Assembly: GCA_026874595.1 (NCBI GenBank)
Contig: CM049312.1
Location: forward strand, 28,476,456 to 28,540,455
Origin: Sipunculus nudus
Taxonomy: Eukaryota > Annelida > Sipuncula > Golfingiida > Sipunculidae
DNA length: 64,000 nucleotides
Direction of reading: 5' to 3'
The position numbers were made by a program, and so were the translations under genes. The notes below the pieces were generated by a model. It saw only the letters and a program-made list of their open reading frames with translations. It ran no database searches and had not been told where the DNA came from. Shown one piece after another: positions 10,863 through 22,400 of the stretch (the stretch's first letter is position 1; each line of letters starts with the position of its first letter).

Positions 10863-11546
10863 TATTCCAAATTAGTGGTACCCTGTGTGATAGGGCCAGA
10901 ATAATGCCCTTGGAACCACTGTGTTTAGGGTAGTCTACCCCTATTCACACTATTTGAGTTAGGCACATCCTGATATGATGGTGGAACTGTGAGTGTAGTG
11001 ATGAATTGTGCATAATAAAGGACTGAACTGTTTATGTACCTTAACTATTTAATAATGTTCATGCATACACCATACATGATACCTTACAGTATATTACAGT
11101 ATATTATATGTCAGAGATGGTTACACATCGCTTATATTTAATAATGTTCATGTATACACCTGATTTTTATTGGACATGATAACATGCTTACACCTGATCT
11201 GGTTAAATTGCATCCATATATGAGACTGAATAATGTAATAATGTAATTGACCTTCATGGGATAAAGGGATGGTGAACCAAAGACTGAGAGAGGCGGTAAA
11301 CATAATGCCTTAGAGTACAATCATAGGTGATATTATTGAGAGATGGTGACCTATGTTGGTCTGTTGTTATGGTAAAAACAAGGAACTGTGTTTTATTTCA
11401 TATGAACTCTGTGAATCTCTCAACTAACTATTTTCTATATTAACTATATTATGAACCAAGGAAAATACAGTAGAGATATATATGATAATTATCCTTAAAG
11501 TAAAGTAACATCACTCCTGACTATAATACAACCATGTACTTGCTTC
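10863..11546 (+). other. Region between integrase and 3' LTR
   Basis: No open frame of note and no envelope-like signal. It holds short repeats of its own (TAATAATGTTCATG.ATACACC at about 11050 and 11143). It is probably the untranslated 3' part of the element. Confidence 0.6.
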
Positions 11547-11558
11547 AGGGGGAGGTGA
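11546..11558 (+). promoter_or_regulatory. Polypurine tract of the gypsy element
   Basis: CAGGGGGAGGTGA directly precedes the 3' LTR. It would prime plus-strand DNA synthesis. Confidence 0.75.
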
Positions 11559-11767
11559 TGTAGTGATCTCTGTTTGGAGAGTGTAAGGTATGCACTATAT
11601 TGTAGTCATTGTGCGGAGGTTAGGTAACTTGCTCTTCCGGTTTAGTTAGAGACCTGGGCACATGGCGGGACCTCGTCTGTTGGCTGTAAAATAAACCTTG
11701 AGAAGGACAAACAGAGTTAGGGGTGTGAACTTGTATATATGTGGTGAGAAGGAAAACAACCCTTATA
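11559..11767 (+). repeat. 3' LTR of the gypsy element
   Basis: TGTAGTGATCTC to CCCTTATA. It matches the 5' LTR with a few substitutions and short gaps (for example GGCATGC against GGTATGC, and CTGTGAATAAA against CTGTAAAATAAA). Confidence 0.92.
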
Positions 11768-11771
11768 ACAT

Positions 11772-13060
11772 GCACATGCATACATTTAGTTATTATTATA
11801 TTTTCAAATATCTTTGGTGGAATAAATGTTTTCTGCCCCAGTGGTTTATATGATTTGCCTCTCCCAACCCCAAAACTATATCATAAAGAAACACCGGACT
11901 AACTGAGAAATTGCAGCAAATCATGTCAAGGAGTTGATGAAATACGGGCCGGCCGAGGGCTGTATACGTCAAACGTGTGAAGTGATAACTGTTCTTGAAC
12001 AACTGCGTAATGTTTTCTTTCAACAGTGTCAGGTTATTCATCGTTTATTCAACACTTCAATGAATGAAAATATGAAATAAGCCGTGGCATGATTAAGTGG
12101 CGCTAACAGTGTATTTCCCTTGTTTAACAAAAGCACGTGGTGTTTTTTTCCTCGCCACTTCACAATTAGGTCAGTATGGTCACCGAACCGTGATACCGTG
12201 GATTACTGCATCTCGTGTAACTGATTAAGAACACGCCAAGTACTCCAACGTAATTGAACTTCATGCAGCCCGGTTACCTCGTGCTTTTTCTTAGTAATGA
12301 CATAGCGAAGGAGCTCGTCAAAGTGTGCTCATAAAAAAAACAGACTGGTAAATAGACTGGTACCCCGCCGGCCCTGAGCCAGCCATAAGGCGTGTTTTAG
12401 CGCTTTGACAAAAATTTGATGTACGTTCCGCGCTCCGGTTCAGGGAAACAGTGGTCGGACCAAGTTGAACCGGAAAAGTTGTTGGTTCTGTGCAGACAGT
12501 AGATGGTATTAAGGCCCTCATACAAAGTTCGGGGGCCTATACATTTGAAAACGTGGCCCAGGAACAAGCACAAGTGGGCATTGAGTGCAAACGGGTTGAA
12601 ACCCAATCGCTTCAGGGCCATTTTGCCGTGAAAAACACAAAAGCACAACACCCTTAATAGGGAAATACAAATAAACAATCTCATTGTGGGTCTTAAAATC
12701 TATTTACCTACTTTTTTCATTAAAAGAAACCCGCATATGTTTTTGGAAACTCGACAAATGTTGACACTGATTTCGTCATTTTAGAGATGCCAGTTTGTGT
12801 TTGACCAAATAACGTTTTAGTGCAATCCAGCAACCAGCTTCTGTTTCCAACCAACCAAACAACTCGCCATAACGCATCCATACAGACGGGCGCACAACGC
12901 AATCTTCAGTTCTCAAGTATAATGGTATAAAAAAGTTAGCTTACAAGAATTCTCCCACGCGTAAGCAACCAGGACCTCGTGGGCGTCGATGACAACAAGC
13001 ATGAGCGTGTATATTTGATGTGGAAAACAGTCTGTCCGAAAATCAGGAGTTGCAACTGGG
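11772..13060. other. Upstream region of SDR1 with an inverted partial copy of its promoter
   Basis: No gene is supported. A 16-base piece of the SDR1 promoter (13118-13133) recurs inverted at 12353-12368, followed by a degraded copy of the CCAAT-side sequence at 12370-12386 but without the TATA-like box. A second exact inverted pair of 27 bases lies at 12884-12910 and 13064-13090. Confidence 0.6.
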
Positions 13061-13095
13061 AGTACTGAAGATTGCGTTGTGCGCCCGTCTCTATG

Positions 13096-13140
13096 ATTGG
13101 CTGAGGGCCATAAAATAGCGGGGTACCAGTCTACCTTGCG
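13096..13140 (+). promoter_or_regulatory. Probable core promoter of SDR1
   Basis: An inverted CCAAT box (GATTGGCTG, 13095-13103) lies a few bases before a TATA-like word (CATAAAATAG, 13109-13118). The first exon's ATG is about 50 bases further on, so transcription would start near 13140. The spacing is right for a TATA promoter; the start site is inferred. Confidence 0.55.
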
Positions 13141-13164
13141 ACCTTACAGGCAAGCCTGGCTAGA

Positions 13165-13207
13165 ATGGAGATGGAGTCGTTAAAAAACAAAGTCGTGCTG
13201 ATTACTG
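13165..13207 (+). CDS. SDR1 exon 1
   Basis: Starts ATGGAGATGGAG and encodes MEMESLKNKVVLIT plus the first base of a Gly codon. Donor is G|GTAAGT. Confidence 0.9.
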
Positions 13208-13411
13208 GTAAGTCAGACCAAGGGACCATCACAGGATAGAGTTAGTTATCGCTATGGTAAAGTTATCAAGCTGATTATGTTACGTATAAAAACTCTAAAT
13301 TAAAGTTCTAAGACCCGTATCATGGAGTCGAAAATTATGCTCAATACCCTTGGCTAGGCTTACTTCTTTTGTCCCCTTTGTTTTAAGTGAGGACTGTTAG
13401 AAATCATCAGT

Positions 13412-13471
<60 letters not shown>

Positions 13472-16400
13472 CATGGTTACAAATATAAAATCTGAAACCG
13501 CCGCCCCTCCCATTCCCCTCTATTTATCAGAGGGTGAGCTGGTAGGGACGCAACTAAGCACAGGCGCTTGAATCCTATTTGCATTGATATTGACTTGAAT
13601 AAGGTCGAAAAGTCTTTATAAACGTTTTGCGAAAAAAATAATTTAAAATTCCTATGATGTTCAGGTACTTGCTAGTGAAGAAACTTAAAGTCGTTATATA
13701 GTCAGCTCTTCTGCATCAGCTATTCCAATACACCCATTGTACCACTTGTAATGAGCTCTTGTGTGCTGCTGATCTGCATCCAATGAGCAGCTGTTTCCCA
13801 AAACAAGGGATTTCCCATGTATCTAGGTCCACAGTAAGGATCCCCCCCCCCCTAAGAACCTAACACCTGATTGGTAGATAATGATGGAAATATTAATCTG
13901 GGATATACCTGCCTGTCCTTCCGTAATGGATGCATAGTAGTTCGCAAACGAGGATGCCGGCCTTGTGAATTCCTTATATAAACAAGTACAGGCAAGCGTT
14001 TTATATTGATCTAACGTTGAATGCTAGGGGATTGTTTATAAAGACTTTTAACATTATTTAAGCCAATATCTATACAAATAGGGAATCACGCGCTTGTGAT
14101 CAAAGTACCCCTGACTTTGGGAGCACTAATTAGCTCTTGGCGCCCATGGTGAATTACCTATTGAATGTTTAAAAAGTTTTTATCTTAACCGTCGAGAACC
14201 CATTCTTTACCAATATTTTTTACTGTGTTCCTTTAATTAAGGTTGTTAATATTTAATGTGATTGTTGTTAATAAGACTAAAGAGCATATTCCCAACTGGT
14301 CTTGGATCCTTTAGCATTTACAGACAATATACAGACATTGTATCATGAAGCTTGTTGATAATAATATATAAGCAATGCATTTTGTAGGTCTTTGGTATAT
14401 AGGAGAGACAAAATAATCATATATTAGACCTACGTGGTTCAGACAATGTTTAGACAGTTTTTAGCTCAGCTGACTGAAAGACATATGTGCTACAGCGATG
14501 ACTCTTTACCCATCTTCTGTCTTGCCGCCTGTCAACCGTTAACAGGGCACAAATTGTATCCATTAGGCCTAGAATCTTCCTACGTTATACCAATGGAGTC
14601 CATAAAAATCTCCTGGGAAACATGAAATTAGGTCACTCTGACCTATATCCTCAGAACTATGGGGCTCGAAAGTATCCCCCAGAATAATTAAAAATGTATC
14701 ACAAAAGCTCCAGATTCTGAATTAATGATGCATTGATTGCCATGAGTCTTTCCATACATATTGACCACAGAGTGTTTCATCATTTCCTGAAGAATTGTGA
14801 CAAGATCTGTAATTTTCTAATTTTTACACATTTTTTTCTATTTTTGAGACCTTCAGGTGAAGCAGTTTGTCCGTTAACAGGGCTCAAATCGTAACCGTTA
14901 GACCAAGAAACTTCTAACTATACATCCAGGGAGATCAGATCTCCTTTGAAACCTGAGATTAGGTCATGGTAACCTATATTTTGTGAAATACACCCAGTCA
15001 GTCAGACTGAGCAGCAATTGTATCCGCTAGGCCTAGATTCTTCTCACATGACATTCAGGCAGGTCCTGCAGATCAGATGAGCACAAACTGTATCTGCTAG
15101 CCCCAGAATGTTCCAATGTTATAACCAGAGAAGTCTTGGTCAATCTCCATGGAGACCTGAAATTAGGTTATGGTGACATATATTTTGCGTGCTACTGGCC
15201 TAAACAACTTGTGCAATCTCCAGAGAAACTTTAAATTAGGTCATGGTGACCTATATTACTGGCCAAAAACATTTGAAGCACCCAGACAGACAGACAGCGT
15301 AAAATACGTTACTGTTGGACCTAGAATCTTTTATCTGGAAATCCATGGATGTCCTTCAAAGACGAGCATGGTCATTTTAAGCTCAGCTGACTGCATACAA
15401 AAAGGCTAGATTTCAGGGGAATGGCTGGACATATTATCAAGAAACTTTTTCATCTTTTGATTTTGAAAAACTTAAATTGCTACAGTAGTATGGAGATACC
15501 ACCTACAGAATATTGCATTCAGATAAAATTCCTCATGTGAATGTCTTCCTTTTCAGCAGAGCGTCATGACCCATGGGTCACTTGTTAATAAGGTTTCAGA
15601 ACTTTCTTAGAGGAAGCGTATACAGTTTCTCAGGGTTTATCTTTTTTTTAAATTACCATATTTTATGTCCTGGTAACACTGACATGTACATGTGGAGGGG
15701 TCGCATAACAGTATTCTATAAAATATTTTAAGAAAAATACTGAAACAACTGTCATGAAACATTGATAACTTAAAATATGGGCATGCAGAATTGCCCTTGT
15801 GTATTTTTATGTGATTTCATATTTTTGCAGGCGCAAGTTCTGGGATAGGTGAGGAAACGGCGGTTTTATTCGCGTCGTTTGGGAGCCGAGTGGTGCTGAA
15901 TGGGCGAAACCTAGAGAACCTCAACAAAGTTGCCCAGAGATGTCAAGACAAGGGACTGAGTAAAGACAATGTAAAATTAAACACAAACAGACATATATAC
16001 ATACACTATTCAATAATATGTGATATAAACGTTTTATGTTCTTATTTCTGTATTTACACCATCGTATAAAGGCATATTCTCTGCAGCTACCTTATTATAT
16101 ATCTAAGCGCTATTTCGGTTCTTTGTCAATAGAGAGTCTACGACCAGCGTACCATCGGCAAGTAAAATAATATAATCCAGAGCAATATTATGCCTATTCT
16201 TTCACACTATCAGTTCAGTTTTGCTTTATACAAAAGTTTTCCAAGCAAAACCATCCAGCACACAGTCTAAGTACCTCGTATACGGCTATTTAACAGCCCG
16301 TTATTGTTCTGCATGTTGATCAACACAGTCCACATGTGTGTAAATCGTAGCAAGGCCGCGTCGACGGAGATCCGATTGTGACCCGCAACACGCGATGTTT

Positions 16401-19400
16401 CAGCCAGGGGGAAAATGAATTACTTTTTGGGGGCCAAGTCAGTCAGGAAATTTCTTGGTTGACATGTTGTGGCCCCGACGATGCAGGCGCTGTATGTTGA
16501 AAACTGTGATCGCGCCCGGTCCACTGTTTTTCACTGTATTTATGTTTAAGGTGATGTTTTTAACAGGAAAAATCTCTTTTAAAGGGGAAAACCTATGTTC
16601 ATGTCCATGAAAGTAAAAGCTCTTAAATTAGGCTAGTTATTGAATTTTTGGTGGCTCTTGTTGTATTTGCTTGTGTTGTCAAGCAGCCCACTTTTATCAC
16701 TGGAGGTCATTAAGTGCAGCTCTCTCTGCTTACCTTATTAGTAATGCGACCCTGTAGAGCAGGGGTCACAGGTGTATGTTGGATAAACTATGTGAAGGTG
16801 CAATTTAAACCGTAAATTCTGAATCATTTTTTTGCAAATTTATAAAGTATATATATTTTTTATAGGAAAAAATACATGTGTATGTGTTGTTATCCGACCA
16901 AATTAGAGATACATGGTGATCCAATTCAGAATTGTGAATCAGCTTATATATTCAGATTCATATGAATTGTTTCAAATGTATAAAATTTATAAACTTAACA
17001 AAATTATATATTGAAAAGAATGAGGATCTTATGCATAGATTTATTCATTATTTTCCTGGGTAAGCATGCACTATATTGAGGCATTAATTATACCATACCT
17101 ATACTATAAAAATATAGCACTTAAATGTCATTCCTTGCATATTCATAAGTGTAACATATCATTATATTATATAATGAGGTTCAGGTATTATGATTAACTT
17201 TTCATGTTCACAGCGTTTCCACTTGGTTTTCCTCTGGTGATGAATTGATATAGGCCTATGCCCTGATCCCCAATCCTAACTGATATATTCAATGAAAATA
17301 CTGTTTACATCAACATTCTGAACAAAATTAAACTAGAGATAAGAATACTCTATTTTTGGGGTGTACATCTTCATGTTGATATGATGCCATATTTTATTCC
17401 GTTGTACTGAACATCTTGTGTTTGGACAAAGAGGTGGTAACCTTTACAATATAGTAGCATGCACGGCCTGTTTTCCTCGGGCATGTTCTTTTTCACTGCA
17501 ATAGTTCCTTTTATTATTTCCCATTCATCAGATGTAAAGAATATTCTTAGTGTGTCAATATCCAAATTTCCTGTGTCAAAACCAGGCAAAATAAAATTGC
17601 TAAAAAAATAAAGCTGCAAGGAGGTCTGCAATATATACTATGTTAAAATAACACACAGGTATTAAGAATAAAAGAACAATTTTAAAAGAAAATGTACACA
17701 AGTTATATTACTAGGTAATACATGTGCTAGTAATATGAGTTTTGGGGTACTTTTTTGAGTTTATAGCATTGTAGGCTACACAATTATCCGAGTCTGTGCA
17801 GTCGGCTGCCCAGACACTTCCTTTATCAAATCGAAAGATATATTTTTATCCGATTTATTAAATACAGAAATGTGTAACTCTTTAAAAGCAAACACGCCTA
17901 TTCATCCATGTTTAAGTAATCACAAGTGAGTTGGTGCTAGGGAGCTTATTTGGCTGAGACCTGCTCTTTCCTGTACTCGTATGTAATAAGCGGCAGTGGT
18001 CAACATGCACCTGCATAACTGCTGGCCCCTGCTTGCCTTAACAATGAGCACATCCTGGGCAGTCACTGCATGGACTGGGCTGAAGTAAAAGAAAGTAATA
18101 TGTATTACTCTATTACTTTGCCTTCTGTTTCTTTAGAGATTAAATGAGAAGGCGTTACTCAGTTTTAAACCAAATTACAACCTGAATCAGGATTTGGACT
18201 GAACAAGATTCTGATCAAGGTTTGGAATTGTAAGATTCCCGATTTGGGTTTGGTCTGAACGTTATATAATTATTCCCATTATCAATTTCAGCTGAGCGCG
18301 GTGACCCACAGGTGCCTTGTTTTCCGATTGTTAGGATAATCTAAATGCTATAAGTTCAACCATAGTAATTTCTCAGATTCTTCAGGTCACAAGCTCATTG
18401 GTTAAGGACACAGGACCCACATATTGAAAATAAGCTTTAAAAATATTCTTATAGACAGATTAAGCTGAGCGTCGGGACCCATGGGTCCTATTAATAAGAA
18501 AAACATAGAATTTGGAACATTTTAAAAAAAAAAACATATTATTTGGGTATTTTTACATCAATAAAAAAGAGTCATAATGAAATTGTTGATACAATGGCAA
18601 AGTAGGAAATATATTCCAAAGTACATTTTAATGAATTTGAAATGGTTGTAATATATTAACGTAATTAAGGTGCATAAATGAAAGTGACAGCAGGTATACT
18701 AAGACGATAATTGTTATCGATAATTGTAAGACTATTAAAATGATAATCCACGACGAGCCCTAAGACGATTTTGCCCTATAGTTAATCCTAGTTTTCTTCC
18801 TAGATGTTGATTGCCCAGGCTGACGTCACGAAAGAAGATGACGTGACCAGTATGGTGGAAAAGACAATAAGTACTTTCGGTCAACTTGATGTTTTAGTAA
18901 GTGTCATCTCGTGTTTGAGTTCTTTTTTTGCATCCGCCTATTGGGTATGCGTTCATACCCGTGTGTGTGTGTCTGTGTCTGTGTGTTGTGTTCAACATAA
19001 CACAAGCAATTATGAACGGAATCTCATGAAATGTTCAGGAAATGGAATGGGCCAATTAAGAAATGAATATAATTTGCTGTGGACCCGGTTGCTGATCACG
19101 ATTCAGTGACGTCATCAAGGAATATTTACAAATTGATTTTTGCAAGAATGATCCTTGGGATATGGGCCGAATATGTGAATGCAACAAATGGGTGGAGTCT
19201 TACATTTCTTAGAATGTAGATTTCCAGCCTCGTGCTAAATCCAAACGTTACTGATGTTTAATTTAAATATAATTTAAATACTGTACTCTCCTAACAAGGT
19301 CTGCATTTCCTGATTATCTTTATAACTATAAGTCATTATCTGTTTTTTTTTTCTTGTGGGAATATGATATTTATCCTTTATTTATTGTGTATCTTCAAAG

Positions 19401-22400
19401 AAGGTTCAGCCATAACTCTGAGGCTGTGACTGTGACGTGTGCTGACCCTAATCTATTCAGTTTGTAATCAGAGTTTTTTCTGTTCTGATATATTGCAGTA
19501 TTTTCTAGGTGAATGTCTTCCTATATCTTATGATATAAACGTTTCACAAAAGTGTATTGAAATGGTGCGCTGCCTCTGTAAAAATAACAGAAAACTAGTA
19601 AAGAATAATATACGCTTAATACCAAGAGACAGTACAGGATTTGTATCAGGTGCCATTTTTATGCCCCCGCCACAAAGTGGCCGGGGCATATAGTTTTACC
19701 CATGTCCGTCCTTCCGTCCTTCCGTCATTCCGTCATTCCTAAATCAAACAGTTTTACGGACTTTTTTTCGCAATGCCTGCAGATATTGGCCTGATTTTTG
19801 GTGTGTGGGCAGATAGTGACCAGTTACAGATCGAGTTTGCATTTCGTCCAGGTTGACCTACTTTTGACCGTTTTATGGCTCCTAAACATAGAAAATTTCA
19901 TGAATAATAGAAATTTTCATGACAAATACATATGTACGGACTTTTTTTCGCAATGCCTGCAGATATAGGCCTGATTTTTGGTGTGTGGGCAGATAATGAC
20001 CAGTTACAGATCTAGTTTGCATTTCGTCTAGATTGACCTACTTTTGACCGTTTTATGGCTCCTAAACTTAGAAAATTTAATGAAAAATATAATTTTTCAT
20101 GACAAATACACATGTACGGACTTTTTTCGCAATGCCTGCAGATATTGGCCTGATTTTTGGTCTGTGGGCAATTAATGACCAGTTACAGATCGAGTTCGCG
20201 TTTCATCCCAGTTGACCTACTTTTGACCATTTTACGGCTCCTTAACTTAGAAAATTTCATGAAAAATAGAAATTTTCATGACAAATACACATGTACGGAC
20301 TTTTTTTCGCAATGCCTGCAGATATTGGCCTGATTTTTTTGTGTGTTGGCAGATATAGACCAGTTACGGATCGAGTTTGCGTTTCCTTCCGGTTGACCTA
20401 CTTTTGATTTTTTTACGGCTCCTAAACATAGAAAATTTCAAGAAAAATATGAATTTTCATGACAAATGTACATGTACAGCCGTTTTCGCAATGCCTGCAG
20501 ATATTGGCCTGATTTTTGGTGTGTGGGCAGATAGTGACCAGTTACAGATCGAGTTTGCATTTCGTCCAGGTTGACCTACTTTTGACCGTTTTATGGCTCC
20601 TAAACATAGAAAATTTCATGAATAATAGAAATTTTCATGACAAATACATATGTAAGGACTTTTTTTCGCAATGCCTGCAGATATAGGCCTGATTTTTGGT
20701 GTGTGGGCAGATAATGACCAGTTACAGATCGAGTTTGCATTTCGTCTAGATTGACCTACCTTTGACCATTTTACGGCTCCTAAACTTTAAACATTTCCTG
20801 AAAACTAGAAATTTAATGACAAATACACATGTACGGACTTTTTTTTGCAATGCCTGCAGATATTGGCCTGATTTTCGGTGTGTGGGCAGATAATGACCAG
20901 TTACAGGTCAAGTTTGCGTTTCATCCCAGTTGACCTACTTTTGACCATTTTACGGCTCCTTAACTTAGAAAATTTCATGAATAATAGAAATTTTCATGAC
21001 AAATACACATGTACGGACTTTTTTTCGCAATGCCTGCAGATATTGGCCTGATTTTTTTGTGTGTTGGCAGATATAGACCAGTTACGGATCGAGTTTGCGT
21101 TTCCTTCCGGTTGACCTACTTTTGATTTTTTTACGGCTCCTAAACATAGAAAATTTCAAGAAAAATATGAATTTTCATGACAAATGTACATGTACAGCCG
21201 TTTTAGCCCTCAGCTCATAGGCTGATGGGCTATTGTCGTCACCCAAGCTGTCCATCTGTCCGTCCGTCTGTCTGTCCGTCCGGAGTCTGTCCATCCTGCG
21301 TCTGTCAACTTTTACCTTGTGAGCGGGATATATATATATATCTCTAAAAGGATTCACCGTTGCAATTTTATTTCATCAGTGAATATGTATATCGATAAAA
21401 TCTCAGTCAAGTTCGGGTGACCTTGACCCATTTTTCTACATTTTAGAGCTGATCATACAAAAACACTCAAAAGCTTATATCTCAGGAACCATATGGTGGA
21501 TTGTTATGAAACATGGTACATACCTCTCCAATTTAAATTTATAACTGATTATCAGCTTTTGTGAATATCCAAGTTTCGCAATGCAGTGCTTACAGCTACT
21601 GGCCTAATGTTTGGTCTGTGGGCGCATAATGACCACTTACAGATCAAGTTCGCGTTTCGTCCCAGTTGACCTATTTTTGACCATATGACAGATCCTGAAC
21701 ATAGAAAATTTCATGAAAGACAGAAATTTTTCTGAAAAATGCACATGTATGGACTTTTTTTCACAATGCCTGCAGATACTGGCCTGATTTTAGGTGTGTT
21801 GCTTGATAATGACCCGTTACAGATCGTGATTGCATTTTGCCCTTGTTGACCTACTTTGGACCATACGACACCTCCTGAACTTAAAAATTTTACAAAATTT
21901 AACAAATGTTTCTAATTCGCCCCAGGCGGGGGCAAATGGTGTCGTTCCGACACATCTAGTTTTCATATACCTCTGCATGCTTAGTATTAAGTCAACCAGC
22001 ATTTCTAGCAGACTTGTATACATGTGCCATTGTGTGGACCCCCTCCCCGTTGTCTTTGTCCCTCACTATTTGTCTTTCGTCCGTCTGTCCGCCTGTCTCC
22101 CTGTCCGTCTGTTCGTCTGTCCGTCCGTGAATAGGGCACACATCTTAACTGCGTGACCTGGAAATTTGTATCTGAATACCGATAGAGGTCAATAAAAATC
22201 ACCTTGGAACACGAAATTAGATCACTGTAACCAATATCTTCCGGCCTATGGGGCTCCAAATCCCTCCCCCCCCCCCCCCGAATAATTAGAATTATATACT
22301 AAATCTCCAGGATCTAAATAGCTAATGTGTTGATGCATATTGATCATGAAGTGTTTCATCATTTCCTGAAGACTGGTGATGCCAACTGTATTTATGTAGC

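Larger units (their letters stand above)
5688..11767 (+). mobile_element. Ty3/gypsy-type LTR retrotransposon, nearly complete, with frame breaks
   Basis: The element has two LTRs of about 209 bases, a primer-binding site, gag, zinc knuckle, protease, reverse transcriptase, RNase H, PHD finger and integrase in that order, then a purine tract and the 3' LTR. RT before integrase is the Ty3/gypsy order. A 4-base duplication (ACAT, 5684-5687 and 11768-11771) flanks it. By eye the LTRs differ at roughly nine positions out of 209, so the insertion is not recent. Gag has stops and a frame shift and RT has one in-frame stop; integrase is open. It therefore cannot make its full proteins as it stands but keeps all domains. 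No envelope-like frame is seen between integrase and the 3' LTR. Confidence 0.93.
13208..15830 (+). other. SDR1 intron 1
   Basis: Contains a (TA)n run at 13411-13470 and an interspersed repeat at 14430-15595. Otherwise nothing is recognised. The acceptor is TTTTTGCAG. Confidence 0.85.
19661..21960. mobile_element. Interspersed element with 180-bp tandem core and TGCCCCCGCC hairpin end
   Basis: It opens with a hairpin (TGCCCCCGCCAC, AAA, then its near complement, 19662-19688) followed by CATATAGTTTTACCCATGTCCGTC and a run of CCTTCCGT. Tandem units follow, then diverged units at about 21571 and 21749. It closes with CCCCAGGCGGGGGCAAATGGTGTCGTTCCGACACATCTAG. No transposase is present. Such ends recur in marine invertebrate genomes as I recall them, but the class is unknown to me. 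Confidence 0.65.

Noticed and set aside
10863-11546. Envelope-like gene in the gypsy element
   Set aside because: No open frame of suitable length, signal peptide or membrane segment is seen between integrase and the 3' LTR.
17371-17631. 86-codon frame in SDR1 intron 2 (minus strand)
   Set aside because: It reads as plausible protein in parts (FFTSDEWEIIKG), but there is no family match by eye, no splice context and no repeat of it elsewhere.
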